From: Bacillota bacterium
GTDB taxonomy: Bacteria > Bacillota > Clostridia > Christensenellales > UMGS416
NCBI GenBank assembly: GCA_016281935.1
Contig: JAEEJN010000039.1
Location: 1 to 35,105 of the forward strand
Direction: 5' to 3'
Length of the DNA: 35,105 bases
This document shows, in pieces, positions 8,137-15,990 of the stretch (positions are counted from its first letter, which is position 1; each line of letters begins with the position of its first letter). The position numbers and the translations under genes were made by a program. Below the pieces are notes generated by a model. The model did no database searches. It was given only the letters and a program-made list of their open reading frames with translations, and had not been told where the DNA came from.

Positions 8137-9588
8137 ATGACTGAAAACTGCAAGAATATCGCTTATAACTATGTGGACGGGATCTCAGAGAAGATCACCG
8201 AACTGTCTCACGCCATCTGGGATTTCGCAGAATTGTCTCTCAAAGAACACAAGTCCGCAGCACTGTACAAAAAGCTTCTCAGAGAAGAGGGCTTCGAACT
8301 GGCGGAGAACATCTGCGGGATAGAAACGGCCTTCTCAGGAAGCTATGGAGAGGGATACCCTCATATCGGGATCCTCGGTGAGTTCGATGCGTTGTCCGGT
8401 CTGTCTCAGAAAGCCGGCGCACTGGAACGTTGTGAGCGCGAACACAACGGTTCCGGACACGGCTGCGGACATAACATGCTCGGCGCCGCGGCTTTTGGTG
8501 CGGCCTGCGCTGTCAAACGCTTTCTCGAAGAAACTGGACTGCCGGGGAAAGTGACTTTCTATGGATGCCCCGGGGAAGAGGGCGGGGCTGCCAAAGCCTT
8601 TATGGCAAGGGATGGCATCTTCAACGATCTATCCTGTGCTCTGACCTGGCATCCCAGTGATGCTTATGAAGTCGGGACAGGCACGAACAACTCCTGCACT
8701 CAGGTCCTTTATCAGTTCCATGGGGTCGCATCTCACGCGGCCGGGGCACCGGAAAAAGGCCGTTCGGCACTGGATGCTGTTAGTCTCATGAACGTTGGAG
8801 TCCAGTTTCTCAGGGAACACATGCCCACAGACGGAAGGATCCATTATGCGATCGTGGATGGGGGAGGGCTGTCTCCCAATGTCGTGCAGCCGCATGCGTC
8901 CGTTCTTTATATGGTCCGTTCCAATAAAGTCAGAGATACCTTGGAACTGCAGCGGAGGGTCGATCTGATCGCTCAGGGGGCTTCTCTGATGACGGAAACG
9001 ACTTACGACCGGATCTTCGTAGACGGGACAGCCGAGCTTTTGCCGAACAGCACGCTGGAGAAAGTCGTTTACGATAATTTCCTGGAAAACCCGCTTCCGC
9101 AGTATACGAAGGAAGAATGGACGTTTGCCAAAGCTCTCAAATCTACGTTTCCCGGGACCGCTGTTGTGCCCGGATTCGGCGCGGCTCACGACCCCGGGAT
9201 CGCGGAGCAGGTGAAGAAACTGAGTGACGGAGGGAGACGCGCGATCAACGATTTCATCATGCCGCTGTTCACGAGCAATGAATTCGAACCCGGATCCACA
9301 GATGTAGGCGATGTGAGCTGGATCGTGCCGACCGTTCAGTTCTATACAGCGACCTGGCCTTCCGGTGCTCCGGGACACTCCTGGCAGAACGTATCCTGCG
9401 GCGTTACGAGCATGGCGGATAAAGGCATGCTCTATGCCGCAAGAGTACTGGCTGGAGCCGCCGTAGATCTGTTCCTTGATCACAGCCTGATCGAAAAGGC
9501 GTGCGAGGAGTTCAGGGAAAGAACAAAAGATGGAGGATATGTCTGCCCGATCCCTGCTGATGCAGTTCCCTATATCGTGGAAGAATAA
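8137..9588 (+). CDS. M20-family amidohydrolase, AbgB-like
   Basis: 483 residues. It resembles AbgB, a subunit of p-aminobenzoyl-glutamate hydrolase, and related M20 aminoacylase-type peptidases. Metal-site motifs are visible: GEFDALSGL near residue 80, GHGCGHNMLG near residue 108 (metal-ligand His), PGEEGG near residue 146 (catalytic Glu pair), and a late GAPGHSW segment supplying the final His. The dimerisation (lid) domain lies between residues about 190 and 320. An AGGGAGAA site precedes the ATG. Its place right behind an amino acid importer suggests it cleaves an N-acyl amino acid or small peptide conjugate that the transporter brings in; that is inference. Confidence 0.88.
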   Translation: MTENCKNIAYNYVDGISEKITELSHAIWDFAELSLKEHKSAALYKKLLREEGFELAENICGIETAFSGSYGEGYPHIGILGEFDALSGLSQKAGALERCEREHNGSGHGCGHNMLGAAAFGAACAVKRFLEETGLPGKVTFYGCPGEEGGAAKAFMARDGIFNDLSCALTWHPSDAYEVGTGTNNSCTQVLYQFHGVASHAAGAPEKGRSALDAVSLMNVGVQFLREHMPTDGRIHYAIVDGGGLSPNVVQPHASVLYMVRSNKVRDTLELQRRVDLIAQGASLMTETTYDRIFVDGTAELLPNSTLEKVVYDNFLENPLPQYTKEEWTFAKALKSTFPGTAVVPGFGAAHDPGIAEQVKKLSDGGRRAINDFIMPLFTSNEFEPGSTDVGDVSWIVPTVQFYTATWPSGAPGHSWQNVSCGVTSMADKGMLYAARVLAGAAVDLFLDHSLIEKACEEFRERTKDGGYVCPIPADAVPYIVEE

Positions 9589-9620
9589 AGTGAGCTGTGC
9601 CGCTGTACGGGATAATGAAG

Positions 9621-9648
9621 AGGAACCGGAGGGATCTGGTTCCTTTTT
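9621..9648 (+). terminator. intrinsic terminator after the amidohydrolase
   Basis: A 10-bp stem (9621-9630 with 9635-9644, one G-U pair) with a GGGA loop, followed by four U. It lies 32 bases after the stop and before the feo promoter. Confidence 0.85.
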
Positions 9649-9671
9649 GAGTTCACTGACGTGGGAAAGTG

Positions 9672-9700
9672 CTGACGGAATTCTCTTTTTCAGCTATAAT
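9672..9700 (+). promoter_or_regulatory. promoter of the feoAB operon
   Basis: CTGACG (-35, 9672-9677), 17-bp spacer, TATAAT (-10, 9695-9700). GCTGA at 9671-9675 and TCAGC at 9690-9694 form a small dyad around the spacer that could be an operator. I do not see a recognisable Fur or DtxR box. Confidence 0.7.
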
Positions 9701-9787
9701 ATAACCGATCCGCAGAGGCTGTTGTCTATGGCCTGCATCCGAATCGCGGAAGACAGAAAAACTGTGTGCATACGGACAGGAGAGAAC

Positions 9788-12130
9788 ATGAAACTGAATC
9801 AACTGGAACCTGGAAAGACTGCAAAGATCGAGAGTGTCGGAGGATCTGGAGCGCTGAGACAGCACTTTCTGGACATGGGCGTGATACCGGGAGCGGAGGT
9901 TACGACGATTAAGTTCGCACCTATGGGTGATCCTGTGGAACTGAGAATCCATGGATATGAACTGACACTGAGACTTGCGGACGCAGAACAGATAGAAATC
10001 TCTCCCATCGATGCAGGTTCAGAGCAGGGTGTGCAGAAGAATGTACGCGGAAAGACCGAACACCCCGGCCTTGGCGAAGAAGGACGTTTCCATCCGAAAG
10101 GAAGCGGAGATCCTCTTCCGGAAGGCACGGTGCTGACATTTGCTCTTGTAGGCAACCAGAACAGCGGCAAAACGACGCTTTTCAACCAGCTTACAGGAGC
10201 CAATCAGCATGTCGGCAACTTTCCCGGCGTAACGGTAGACCGAAAGGACGGCGTCATCCGGGGCCATACAGACACGCTGATCACTGATCTTCCGGGGATC
10301 TACTCTATGTCCCCTTATTCGAGCGAAGAGCTTGTGTCCCGTGATTTCGTTCTGGACGAGAAACCCAAAGCTATCATCAATATCGTGGATGCGACCAATA
10401 TAGAGCGTAATCTGTATCTAACGATGCAGCTTCTGGAGATGGACGTTCCCATGGTTGTCGCCCTGAATATGATGGATGAGATGCGCGGAAACGGCGGCAC
10501 CGTAGACGTGAACATGATGGAATCCATGCTGGGTGTACCTGTCGTCCCGATCTCCGCAGTAAATAATGAAGGCGTAGATGAGCTTGTACGGCATGCTGTA
10601 CATATCGCGAAATACCAAGAGAAACCGCTGCAGCAGGATTTCTGCGGAGCAGAAGACCACGGCGGAGCCGTTCACAGAGCGATCCATGCAGTATGTCACC
10701 TGATTGAAGACCATGCTGAACGATCCGGACTTCCGCTTCGTTTTGCAGCCTGCAAGCTGCTGGAGGGAGACGAAAGGGTCGCACAGCGCTTGGAACTTGA
10801 TCCGAATGAAACGGAGATGCTGGAGCATATCCTCCTGCAGATGGAGCGGGAGAGAGGACTGGATCACAGCGCAGCTATGGCCGAAATGCGTTTCGACTTT
10901 ATCGGTAAAGTGTGTGACACATGCGTGATCAAGCCGAGGGTGAGCCGTGAACATGTCAGAAGCCAGAAAATGGATGAGATCCTGACCGGCCGTTATACTG
11001 CGATCCCCGTTTTTATCGGAATCATGGCATTCGTGTTCTATCTGACATTCTTCCTTGTCGGACCGTTCCTGCAGGACCTCCTCGCCGGAGGTATCGACTT
11101 GCTGAAGGAACTTGTCAGCCGTGGAATGGAGACCGTCCACGTCAATGAAACAATCCGCAGCCTTGTTCTGGATGGGATCTTTGAGGGCGTAGGGACCGTC
11201 GTTTCCTTCCTGCCCATCATCATCATCCTGTTCTTCTTCCTGTCTTTGCTGGAGGACAGCGGGTACATCGCGCGAGTGGCATTCGTTATGGATAAACTGC
11301 TCCGGCGCATCGGCTTGTCCGGAAGAAGCATCGTCCCCATGCTTTTGGGGTTCGGCTGCACCGTTCCTGCTGTCATGTCCACCCGGACGCTTCCCAGCGA
11401 GCGTGACAGGCGGATGACTATCCTTCTGACTCCTTTCATGTCCTGTACGGCGAAGCTGCCGATCTATGGCTTTTTCGTAAACGCGTTTTTCCCGAAACAG
11501 AGTTGGCTCATCATCACAGGACTGTATCTCCTTGGGATCCTGATGGGTATCCTCGTTGCTTTTATATTCAAAAACACCCTGTTCAAAGGGGAAGCGGTTC
11601 CCTTCGTCATGGAACTCCCGAATTACCGGTTCCCCAGCGCCCGAAATGTCGCACAGCTTCTGTGGGAAAAAAGCAGGGATTTTCTGCACAGGGCATTCTC
11701 TGTGATCCTTATCGCTACGATCGTTGTCTGGTTCCTCAGCAACTTCGATTTCCATTTCAATCTGGTAGAGTCTTCGCATGAGAGCATGCTGGCGTTTGTT
11801 TCCGGGATCCTCGTTCCGGTTATGAGACCGATCGGGCTGGGAGACTGGAGAATCATCACGTCGCTGATCAGCGGATTTATGGCCAAAGAGAGCGTTGTAT
11901 CGGTCATGGAGACGCTGTTCGGGGAAGGAGTCTCTGCCATCGGAACACTTTCTGCCGTTTCCATGCTCGTTTTCAGCCTGCTGTACACGCCCTGTGTCGC
12001 GGCTGTGGCTGCTGTGCGCAGAGAACTCGGAAGAGGATGGTCACTGGGTGTCGCTTTCTGGCAGTGCGGCATCGCGTGGATCGCAGCGCTCGTCGTCCGT
12101 CTGATCGGCCTCATGTGCGGACTGGGATAG
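9788..12130 (+). CDS. feoB: fused FeoA-FeoB ferrous iron transporter
   Basis: 780 residues. Residues 1-75 form a FeoA (SH3-like) domain (LRQHFLDMGVIPGAEV, ELRIHGYELTLR), joined by a charged linker to a complete FeoB. The G-domain has G1 GNQNSGKTT, switch I VGNFPGVTVD, G3 DLPGIYS and G4 NMMDE. The membrane part contains the gate motif GFGCTVPAVMSTRTL and ends with a hydrophobic LIGLMCGLG tail. It imports Fe(II), driven or gated by GTP hydrolysis. An open frame continues upstream to 9530, but that extension crosses the amidohydrolase gene, a terminator and the promoter; the ATG at 9788 has AGGAGA just upstream and begins the FeoA domain exactly. Confidence 0.95.
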   Translation: MKLNQLEPGKTAKIESVGGSGALRQHFLDMGVIPGAEVTTIKFAPMGDPVELRIHGYELTLRLADAEQIEISPIDAGSEQGVQKNVRGKTEHPGLGEEGRFHPKGSGDPLPEGTVLTFALVGNQNSGKTTLFNQLTGANQHVGNFPGVTVDRKDGVIRGHTDTLITDLPGIYSMSPYSSEELVSRDFVLDEKPKAIINIVDATNIERNLYLTMQLLEMDVPMVVALNMMDEMRGNGGTVDVNMMESMLGVPVVPISAVNNEGVDELVRHAVHIAKYQEKPLQQDFCGAEDHGGAVHRAIHAVCHLIEDHAERSGLPLRFAACKLLEGDERVAQRLELDPNETEMLEHILLQMERERGLDHSAAMAEMRFDFIGKVCDTCVIKPRVSREHVRSQKMDEILTGRYTAIPVFIGIMAFVFYLTFFLVGPFLQDLLAGGIDLLKELVSRGMETVHVNETIRSLVLDGIFEGVGTVVSFLPIIIILFFFLSLLEDSGYIARVAFVMDKLLRRIGLSGRSIVPMLLGFGCTVPAVMSTRTLPSERDRRMTILLTPFMSCTAKLPIYGFFVNAFFPKQSWLIITGLYLLGILMGILVAFIFKNTLFKGEAVPFVMELPNYRFPSARNVAQLLWEKSRDFLHRAFSVILIATIVVWFLSNFDFHFNLVESSHESMLAFVSGILVPVMRPIGLGDWRIITSLISGFMAKESVVSVMETLFGEGVSAIGTLSAVSMLVFSLLYTPCVAAVAAVRRELGRGWSLGVAFWQCGIAWIAALVVRLIGLMCGLG

Positions 12131-12139
12131 GAGCGTGCA

Positions 12140-12334
12140 GTGGGGATCTGGGACATCATTGTTCTTGCTGCCGTTGGAATCATTGCCGGATTCGCATTTC
12201 GGAGCATCTTGAAAGGAAAAGGCTCTTCGTGCGGAGGCGCCTGCCCGGATTGTTCCGGCTGTGCATACCGAGGGGAATCCTGCGGACGGAGAAAGCACGT
12301 TTCTGCCGATGAAAACAAAGAGGGTAAACTGTGA
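12140..12334 (+). CDS. FeoB-associated Cys-rich membrane peptide
   Basis: 64 residues, starting at GTG with AGGAG upstream, 9 bases after feoB. One N-terminal membrane helix (IIVLAAVGIIAGFAF) is followed by a Cys cluster: CGGAC-PDCSGC-AYRGESC, six Cys in about 18 residues. This is the small FeoB-associated Cys-rich protein found behind feoB in many Firmicutes, where it may take the place of FeoC. A metal-handling or iron-delivery role is assumed from context and not shown. Confidence 0.85.
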   Translation: MGIWDIIVLAAVGIIAGFAFRSILKGKGSSCGGACPDCSGCAYRGESCGRRKHVSADENKEGKL

Positions 12335-13020
12335 TCAGAAATGTGATCTTCGACTGCTTCGGAACCCTGATCGATACGGGTACAGGTTCCGTTGATGCAG
12401 TCAGGCGCATCCTGAAGAATATCGGATTGGATACAGATGCGGTACGTTTCTATTCGGAATGGAAAGCGCTCAAAAAAGAGATGATGATAGACGGCCCTTT
12501 TTTCAGCGAGAAGGAACTGTTCAGACTCAGTCTTGAGAAGCTTTTTGAAGAGTACCGTATAGATGCAGATACGGACGAAGCTGTCCGCCCGATGATACAA
12601 AACTTGTTTGGTGTCCGTACGGTGTTCTCTGATACGAAGGAAATACTGAGGTGGCTGGACAGGGAGGGCATATCATATGCAGTCGGTTCAGTATCCGATT
12701 CAGACTCGATGGATCATTTTCTCAGACTGAACGGCCTTGAGATCGGACGGGTCTACACTTCGGAGGATCTGGGTGCCTATAAACCTGTTCCGGTTTTCTA
12801 TCAGAAGATCCTGGACAGTACCGGGTGGAAACCAGAGGAATGTCTCTTTGTGGGGGATGATCCCATGGATGATGTCGCTGGTCCTCAATCGGCAGGCATG
12901 AAGGCAGCGCTTTTGGACCGCAGGGGAGGCCGCATCTTCGGGATGAACGTTGAACCGGACTTTGTACTGCATTCGCTCCGGGAACTGCCTGATGTGCTTG
13001 TGAAGCTCAAAACCGAATGA
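12331..13020 (+). CDS. HAD-superfamily hydrolase (haloacid dehalogenase/YjjG-like)
   Basis: 229 residues, starting at a GTG that overlaps the stop of the Cys-rich gene (GTGA), so it is the third gene of the feo transcript. The HAD motifs are: I, FDCFGTL (residues about 7-13), with the nucleophilic Asp followed at +2 by Phe rather than the second Asp of phosphatases; II, VGSVSDSD; III, the Lys in AYKPVPVFY; IV, FVGDDPMDDVAGPQSAG. The helical cap lies between residues about 15 and 90. DCFGT rather than DxD is usual in the haloacid-dehalogenase-like group, but the natural substrate is unknown. No link to iron is evident apart from position. Confidence 0.88.
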   Translation: MIRNVIFDCFGTLIDTGTGSVDAVRRILKNIGLDTDAVRFYSEWKALKKEMMIDGPFFSEKELFRLSLEKLFEEYRIDADTDEAVRPMIQNLFGVRTVFSDTKEILRWLDREGISYAVGSVSDSDSMDHFLRLNGLEIGRVYTSEDLGAYKPVPVFYQKILDSTGWKPEECLFVGDDPMDDVAGPQSAGMKAALLDRRGGRIFGMNVEPDFVLHSLRELPDVLVKLKTE

Positions 13021-13042
13021 ATGCATATCCGAGATGAAACAG

Positions 13043-13067
13043 AAAAGCCGTCTCATTACGAGACGGC
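13043..13067 (-). terminator. terminator of tRNA-Arg (also faces the HAD gene)
   Basis: A perfect 8-bp stem (13047-13054 with 13060-13067) and a 5-base loop. On the minus strand it is followed by UUUUC, making it the tRNA terminator. It lies between convergent units and can stop the HAD transcript too. Confidence 0.8.
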
Positions 13068-13074
13068 CTTATAC

Positions 13075-13151
13075 TGGCGTGCCCAGAGGGATTCGAACCC
13101 CCGACCTTCTGGTCCGTAGCCAAACGCTCTATCCAGCTGAGCCATGGGCAC
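13075..13151 (-). tRNA. tRNA-Arg (anticodon ACG), CCA encoded
   Basis: The minus strand folds as a full cloverleaf. The acceptor stem has 7 perfect pairs (13145-13151 with 13079-13085). The D-arm has GCTC/GAGC. The 7-base anticodon loop is CTACGGA, giving anticodon ACG, which reads CGU (and CGC/CGA once A34 is deaminated). The T-loop is TTCGAAT, the discriminator is G, and the 3' CCA is encoded (13075-13077). Confidence 0.97.
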
Positions 13152-13176
13152 ATGCTTCATTTCGGAAGCAAAAAGA

Positions 13177-13205
13177 ATGATACCATAAAGTCATCTTCTT
13201 GTCAA
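13177..13205 (-). promoter_or_regulatory. promoter of tRNA-Arg
   Basis: On the minus strand: TTGACA (13200-13205), 17-bp spacer, TATCAT (13177-13182), with TGG directly before the -10 as an extended -10. Strong, as expected for a stable RNA. Confidence 0.88.
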
Positions 13206-13248
13206 GAATAATTTTAATCTTTTCGAAACGGAATTCTTGGCTTCCAAC

Positions 13249-13277
13249 TTGACGGACAGTATGCTTTCTGCTATTCT
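13249..13277 (+). promoter_or_regulatory. promoter of DUF3842 and probably the lar module
   Basis: TTGACG (13249-13254), 17-bp spacer, TATTCT (13272-13277). It is divergent from the tRNA promoter and 30 bases upstream of the DUF3842 start. No comparably good promoter was found between DUF3842 and larB. Confidence 0.75.
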
Positions 13278-13307
13278 TTGCGCATAAGGACGAAATGAGG
13301 TGCGATG

Positions 13308-13730
13308 ATGAAGATACTTGTCGTGGATGCTCAAGGCGGTGGCGTGGGAAGACAGCTTATCACTGCTGTCCGGCAGGCAATCCCTGAGGCCGAGATCACA
13401 GCGGTGGGAACGAACAGCGCAGCGACGACCGCGATGCTCAAAGCCGGAGCGGATTCTGCGGCTACGGGTGAGAATGCACTGATCGTGAATGCGCGAAGGA
13501 CCGATCTCATCGTGGGGCCCATAGGCATCGTTATAGCCGATTCCATGCTGGGAGAGATCACGCCTGCTATGGCAACGGCTGTGGCTCAGAGCTCTGCTAA
13601 ACGCATTCTGATTCCCTTTACTCATTGTGACAATATCCTGGTCGGAGTACAGGACTATTCGATCGGACGTCTGATCGCATGTGCGGTTGAAGAAGTCAAA
13701 AAGGAAGCAGCGGCTTCTGAAAAGAACTGA
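13308..13730 (+). CDS. DUF3842 family protein
   Basis: 140 residues, a small alpha/beta protein. It begins MKILVVDAQGGGVGRQL, a strand and Gly-rich loop resembling a nucleotide-binding turn, followed by a GTNSAATTAMLKAGAD segment, ending NILVGVQDYSIGRLI. This is the pattern of DUF3842, which has no assigned function. Two ATG codons are adjacent; GAGG sits 7 bases before the second (13308) and only 4 before the first (13305), so the second is used. It is the first gene after the promoter at 13249 and is followed by a leader with terminator and then larB. Membership in the nickel-cofactor module is possible but unproven. Confidence 0.85.
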   Translation: MKILVVDAQGGGVGRQLITAVRQAIPEAEITAVGTNSAATTAMLKAGADSAATGENALIVNARRTDLIVGPIGIVIADSMLGEITPAMATAVAQSSAKRILIPFTHCDNILVGVQDYSIGRLIACAVEEVKKEAAASEKN

Positions 13731-13948
13731 CTGGCAGGTACTATCGATATCCGTACGTAGGAAACGGACGGAAAACACAGAAGCGCAGCACCTGGGATCA
13801 CATAAAACATGTGTACAGGGAAGGTACGCAGTTTCCGGAAGGAAAACGCATACCTTTCTTTTTTTGATCCGGGGCTCCGGGATGCTTTTGTATATTTGTG
13901 CATTGCGTTCATGCCGTAAATCATGTAGGATACACAAGGAGGGAAAAG
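13731..13948 (+). promoter_or_regulatory. structured leader upstream of larB, possible attenuator or riboswitch
   Basis: A 218-base non-coding stretch. A hairpin CACAT/ATGTG (13799-13813) is embedded in a CCTG/CAGG stem. GAACTG at 13725-13730 could pair with CAGTTT at 13829-13834, which is part of the 5' arm of the terminator at 13821. GGAAAC near 13760 could also pair with GTTTCC in the same arm. Such competing pairings are what an attenuator or riboswitch would need. I do not recognise a known aptamer class. The simpler alternative is a plain terminator after DUF3842. Confidence 0.4.
13821..13866 (+). terminator. intrinsic terminator between DUF3842 and larB
   Basis: A long imperfect stem (arms 13821-13836 and 13841-13856, 13 of 16 positions paired) with a GGAA tetraloop, followed by a T-rich run to about 13865. 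It lies 90 bases past the DUF3842 stop and 82 before larB, with no good promoter after it, so readthrough or regulated antitermination is expected. Confidence 0.8.
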
Positions 13949-14704
13949 ATGGAAAATGAACTGAGAGAACTGCTGGAATCTGTTCGGTCCGGAAGGCTTT
14001 CCGTAGAGGAAGCTCTGTCCGAATGGAATAAACAAAGCTATGAAGATATCGGTTATGCCAAGGTGGATCTGGGACGGCAAAAACGTCAGGGCGTTTCCGA
14101 AGTGATTTATGGTGCCGGTAAGACAGGAGATCAGATCTGTGGTATCGCGAAGACTCTGGCTGAAAGGGGACAGACTCCTGTCGTGATAACCCGGATGAGT
14201 GAAGACAAAGCGGCAATGGTGGGGGATGTTCTTCCGTTGCGGTATGATCCGATTTCCCATTGCGGAATCATCGGAGAAATGCCGATACCCTCCGGGATCG
14301 GCTGCATTGCAGTTGCATGTGCAGGTACCAGTGATCTCCCTGTCGCGGAAGAAGCGGCACTGTGCGCGGAGGTTTTCGGAAACGAGGTCATACGGTTGTA
14401 TGACGTTGGTGTCATCGGGCTGGACAGGCTTCTGAGCCATTTGGATGAATTAAGATCCGCTTCTGTTGTGATCGCAGTGGCGGGCATGAATGGTACCCTT
14501 CCCACAGTTATCGGCGGACTTGTATCCTGTCCTGTCATCGCTGTACCTACGAGCGTAGGTTATGGTACGTCTTTCGGCGGCGTGACCGCCCTGTTATCTA
14601 TGCTGAATACTGCCGCGAGCGGTGTCACCGTCGTCAATATCGACAATGGTTTCGGTGCGGCTTACTCAGCCAGTCTGATCAATCACATGGAGGTTGGAAA
14701 ATGA
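13949..14704 (+). CDS. larB: LarB, pyridinium-3,5-biscarboxylic acid mononucleotide synthase
   Basis: 251 residues. LarB carboxylates and hydrolyses nicotinic acid adenine dinucleotide to make the first intermediate of the nickel-pincer nucleotide cofactor (known for the family). The N-terminal helical part (LLESVRSGRLSVEEAL) leads to a PurE-like C-terminal domain with VIYGAGKT, a VACAGTSDLPVAEEAA segment like the PurE active-site loop, and the C-terminal PTSVGYGTSFGG motif. The frame stays open to 13898, but AGGAGG lies 6 bases before the ATG at 13949. Its stop overlaps the larC start (ATGA), so the two are translationally coupled. Confidence 0.93.
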   Translation: MENELRELLESVRSGRLSVEEALSEWNKQSYEDIGYAKVDLGRQKRQGVSEVIYGAGKTGDQICGIAKTLAERGQTPVVITRMSEDKAAMVGDVLPLRYDPISHCGIIGEMPIPSGIGCIAVACAGTSDLPVAEEAALCAEVFGNEVIRLYDVGVIGLDRLLSHLDELRSASVVIAVAGMNGTLPTVIGGLVSCPVIAVPTSVGYGTSFGGVTALLSMLNTAASGVTVVNIDNGFGAAYSASLINHMEVGK

Positions 14705-15972
14705 AAATCCTTTATCTGGATTGCGGCATGGGCGCTGCCGGTGACATGCTGACGGCCGCTCTTCTCGAACTGTTTCCGAATAAAGAGGAAATGGTTGAAA
14801 AACTGAACGCTCTGGACATTCCTGGTGTAACGTTCAATGCCGATCCGTCGGTCAAATGCGGCATCACAGGGACACATATGACGGTCCTCGTAAATGGTGA
14901 GGAAGAACATGAGTTCATGCATCATCATCACCATGATCACGAGCATGATCATGAACATGAGCACGAGCATGATCACGAGCACGAGCATAATCATGATCAC
15001 GAGCATGAGCATAATCACCATGGTCATGAACACAGTCACAGTGGAATGCATGACATCGAGCATATCGTCCGGGGACATATGCGGCTTCCTGAAGAAGTGC
15101 AGAAGGATGTCATGGCAGTGTATGGACTCATTGCAGAGGCGGAAAGCCATGCGCACGGTGTACCTGTGACAGAAATCCACTTCCATGAAGTGGGGACGAT
15201 GGATGCGGTTGCTGATATTGCAGCAGTCTGTCTGCTTCTTCACGAACTTGCTCCTGATCGGATTGCGGCATCTCCGGTACATGTCGGCTCAGGACACGTA
15301 CATTGTGCACACGGGATTCTTCCTGTGCCAGCACCTGCAACAGCCTACATCCTGCGGGATGTTCCGATCTATGGGGGAGCAGTCAAGGGCGAACTTTGCA
15401 CACCTACAGGTGCAGCTCTGCTGAAACATTTTGTGACGGAATTCGGAGATATGCCTGTCATGAAAACGGAATCCATCGGATATGGCATGGGCAAGAAAGA
15501 CTTCGAACAGGCGAACTGCGTGCGTGCTCTTCTGGGTGAGACTGAAGGGGCGACCGAAACAATCTGTGAACTCAACTGCAATGTGGATGATATGACCGGC
15601 GAAGCGCTTGGCTTTGCCATGGACCGCCTGTTGGAAGCAGGAGCCAGAGAAGTGTTCACAGTACCTGTAGGCATGAAAAAATCAAGGCCCGGCATCCTCC
15701 TGAAAGTGATCTGCACACAGGATGTAAAAGCCAGAATGGTCGAGATGATGTTTGCCCATACAACGACTCTCGGAATCAGAGAATCCGAGATGCGCCGGTA
15801 TACACTGGACCGCCGTTTTGAAACGGTGCAGACAGCCTGGGGCCCTGTCAGCCGGAAAGTCTCCGAAGGCTATGGTGTTAAGCGGGCAAAATATGAATAC
15901 GAAGATCTGGCCCGGATCGCAAAAATACATAGCATGAGTCTGGAAGAACTGTTGGAAAAACTCAAAGGCTGA
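14701..15972 (+). CDS. larC: LarC, nickel-pincer cofactor nickel insertase, single frame
   Basis: 423 residues. LarC uses CTP to insert nickel into the pincer nucleotide, the last step of cofactor assembly (known for the family). It begins with the typical LYLDCGMGAAGDMLTAAL. Residues 70-117 hold 25 His, mostly alternating with Glu, Asp or Asn, a likely nickel store or delivery segment. The region after it has ESHAHGVPVTEIHFHEVGTMDAVADI, then LCTPTGAALL. The C-terminal ferredoxin-like domain starts at about residue 280 (ELNCNVDDMTGEALG). In Lactiplantibacillus plantarum the gene is split by a programmed frameshift (larC1/larC2); here it is one uninterrupted frame. larE and larA are not in this window. 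Confidence 0.95.
   Translation: MKILYLDCGMGAAGDMLTAALLELFPNKEEMVEKLNALDIPGVTFNADPSVKCGITGTHMTVLVNGEEEHEFMHHHHHDHEHDHEHEHEHDHEHEHNHDHEHEHNHHGHEHSHSGMHDIEHIVRGHMRLPEEVQKDVMAVYGLIAEAESHAHGVPVTEIHFHEVGTMDAVADIAAVCLLLHELAPDRIAASPVHVGSGHVHCAHGILPVPAPATAYILRDVPIYGGAVKGELCTPTGAALLKHFVTEFGDMPVMKTESIGYGMGKKDFEQANCVRALLGETEGATETICELNCNVDDMTGEALGFAMDRLLEAGAREVFTVPVGMKKSRPGILLKVICTQDVKARMVEMMFAHTTTLGIRESEMRRYTLDRRFETVQTAWGPVSRKVSEGYGVKRAKYEYEDLARIAKIHSMSLEELLEKLKG
14908..15051 (+). repeat. low-complexity His-codon repeat inside larC
   Basis: Tandem, slightly varied units of CAC/CAT with GAG/GAT/AAT codons encode the alternating His/Asp/Glu/Asn stretch. This kind of sequence is prone to slippage, so its length may differ among strains. 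It is coding and not a CRISPR array. Confidence 0.85.
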
Positions 15973-15990
15973 TGCTGAAAGGAATAACAT

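Noticed and set aside
9530-9787. N-terminal extension of feoB
   Set aside because: It overlaps the amidohydrolase gene and contains that gene's terminator and the feo promoter.
10418-11779. 453-residue open frame antisense to feoB
   Set aside because: It lies wholly inside the well-supported FeoAB gene, has no recognisable domain and is rich in Asp, His, Gln and Arg as expected from reading a membrane-protein gene backwards.
13725-13866. Assignment of the larB leader to the NiCo riboswitch class
   Set aside because: GCAGG- and GCAGC-like words and a GAACTG/CAGTTT closing pair are present, but the order and the remaining conserved junction words of that class could not be matched, so no class is claimed.
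14908-15051. Repeat tract considered as CRISPR or satellite
   Set aside because: Units are 6-12 bases, in frame, and encode a His/Asp/Glu-rich segment typical of nickel proteins.
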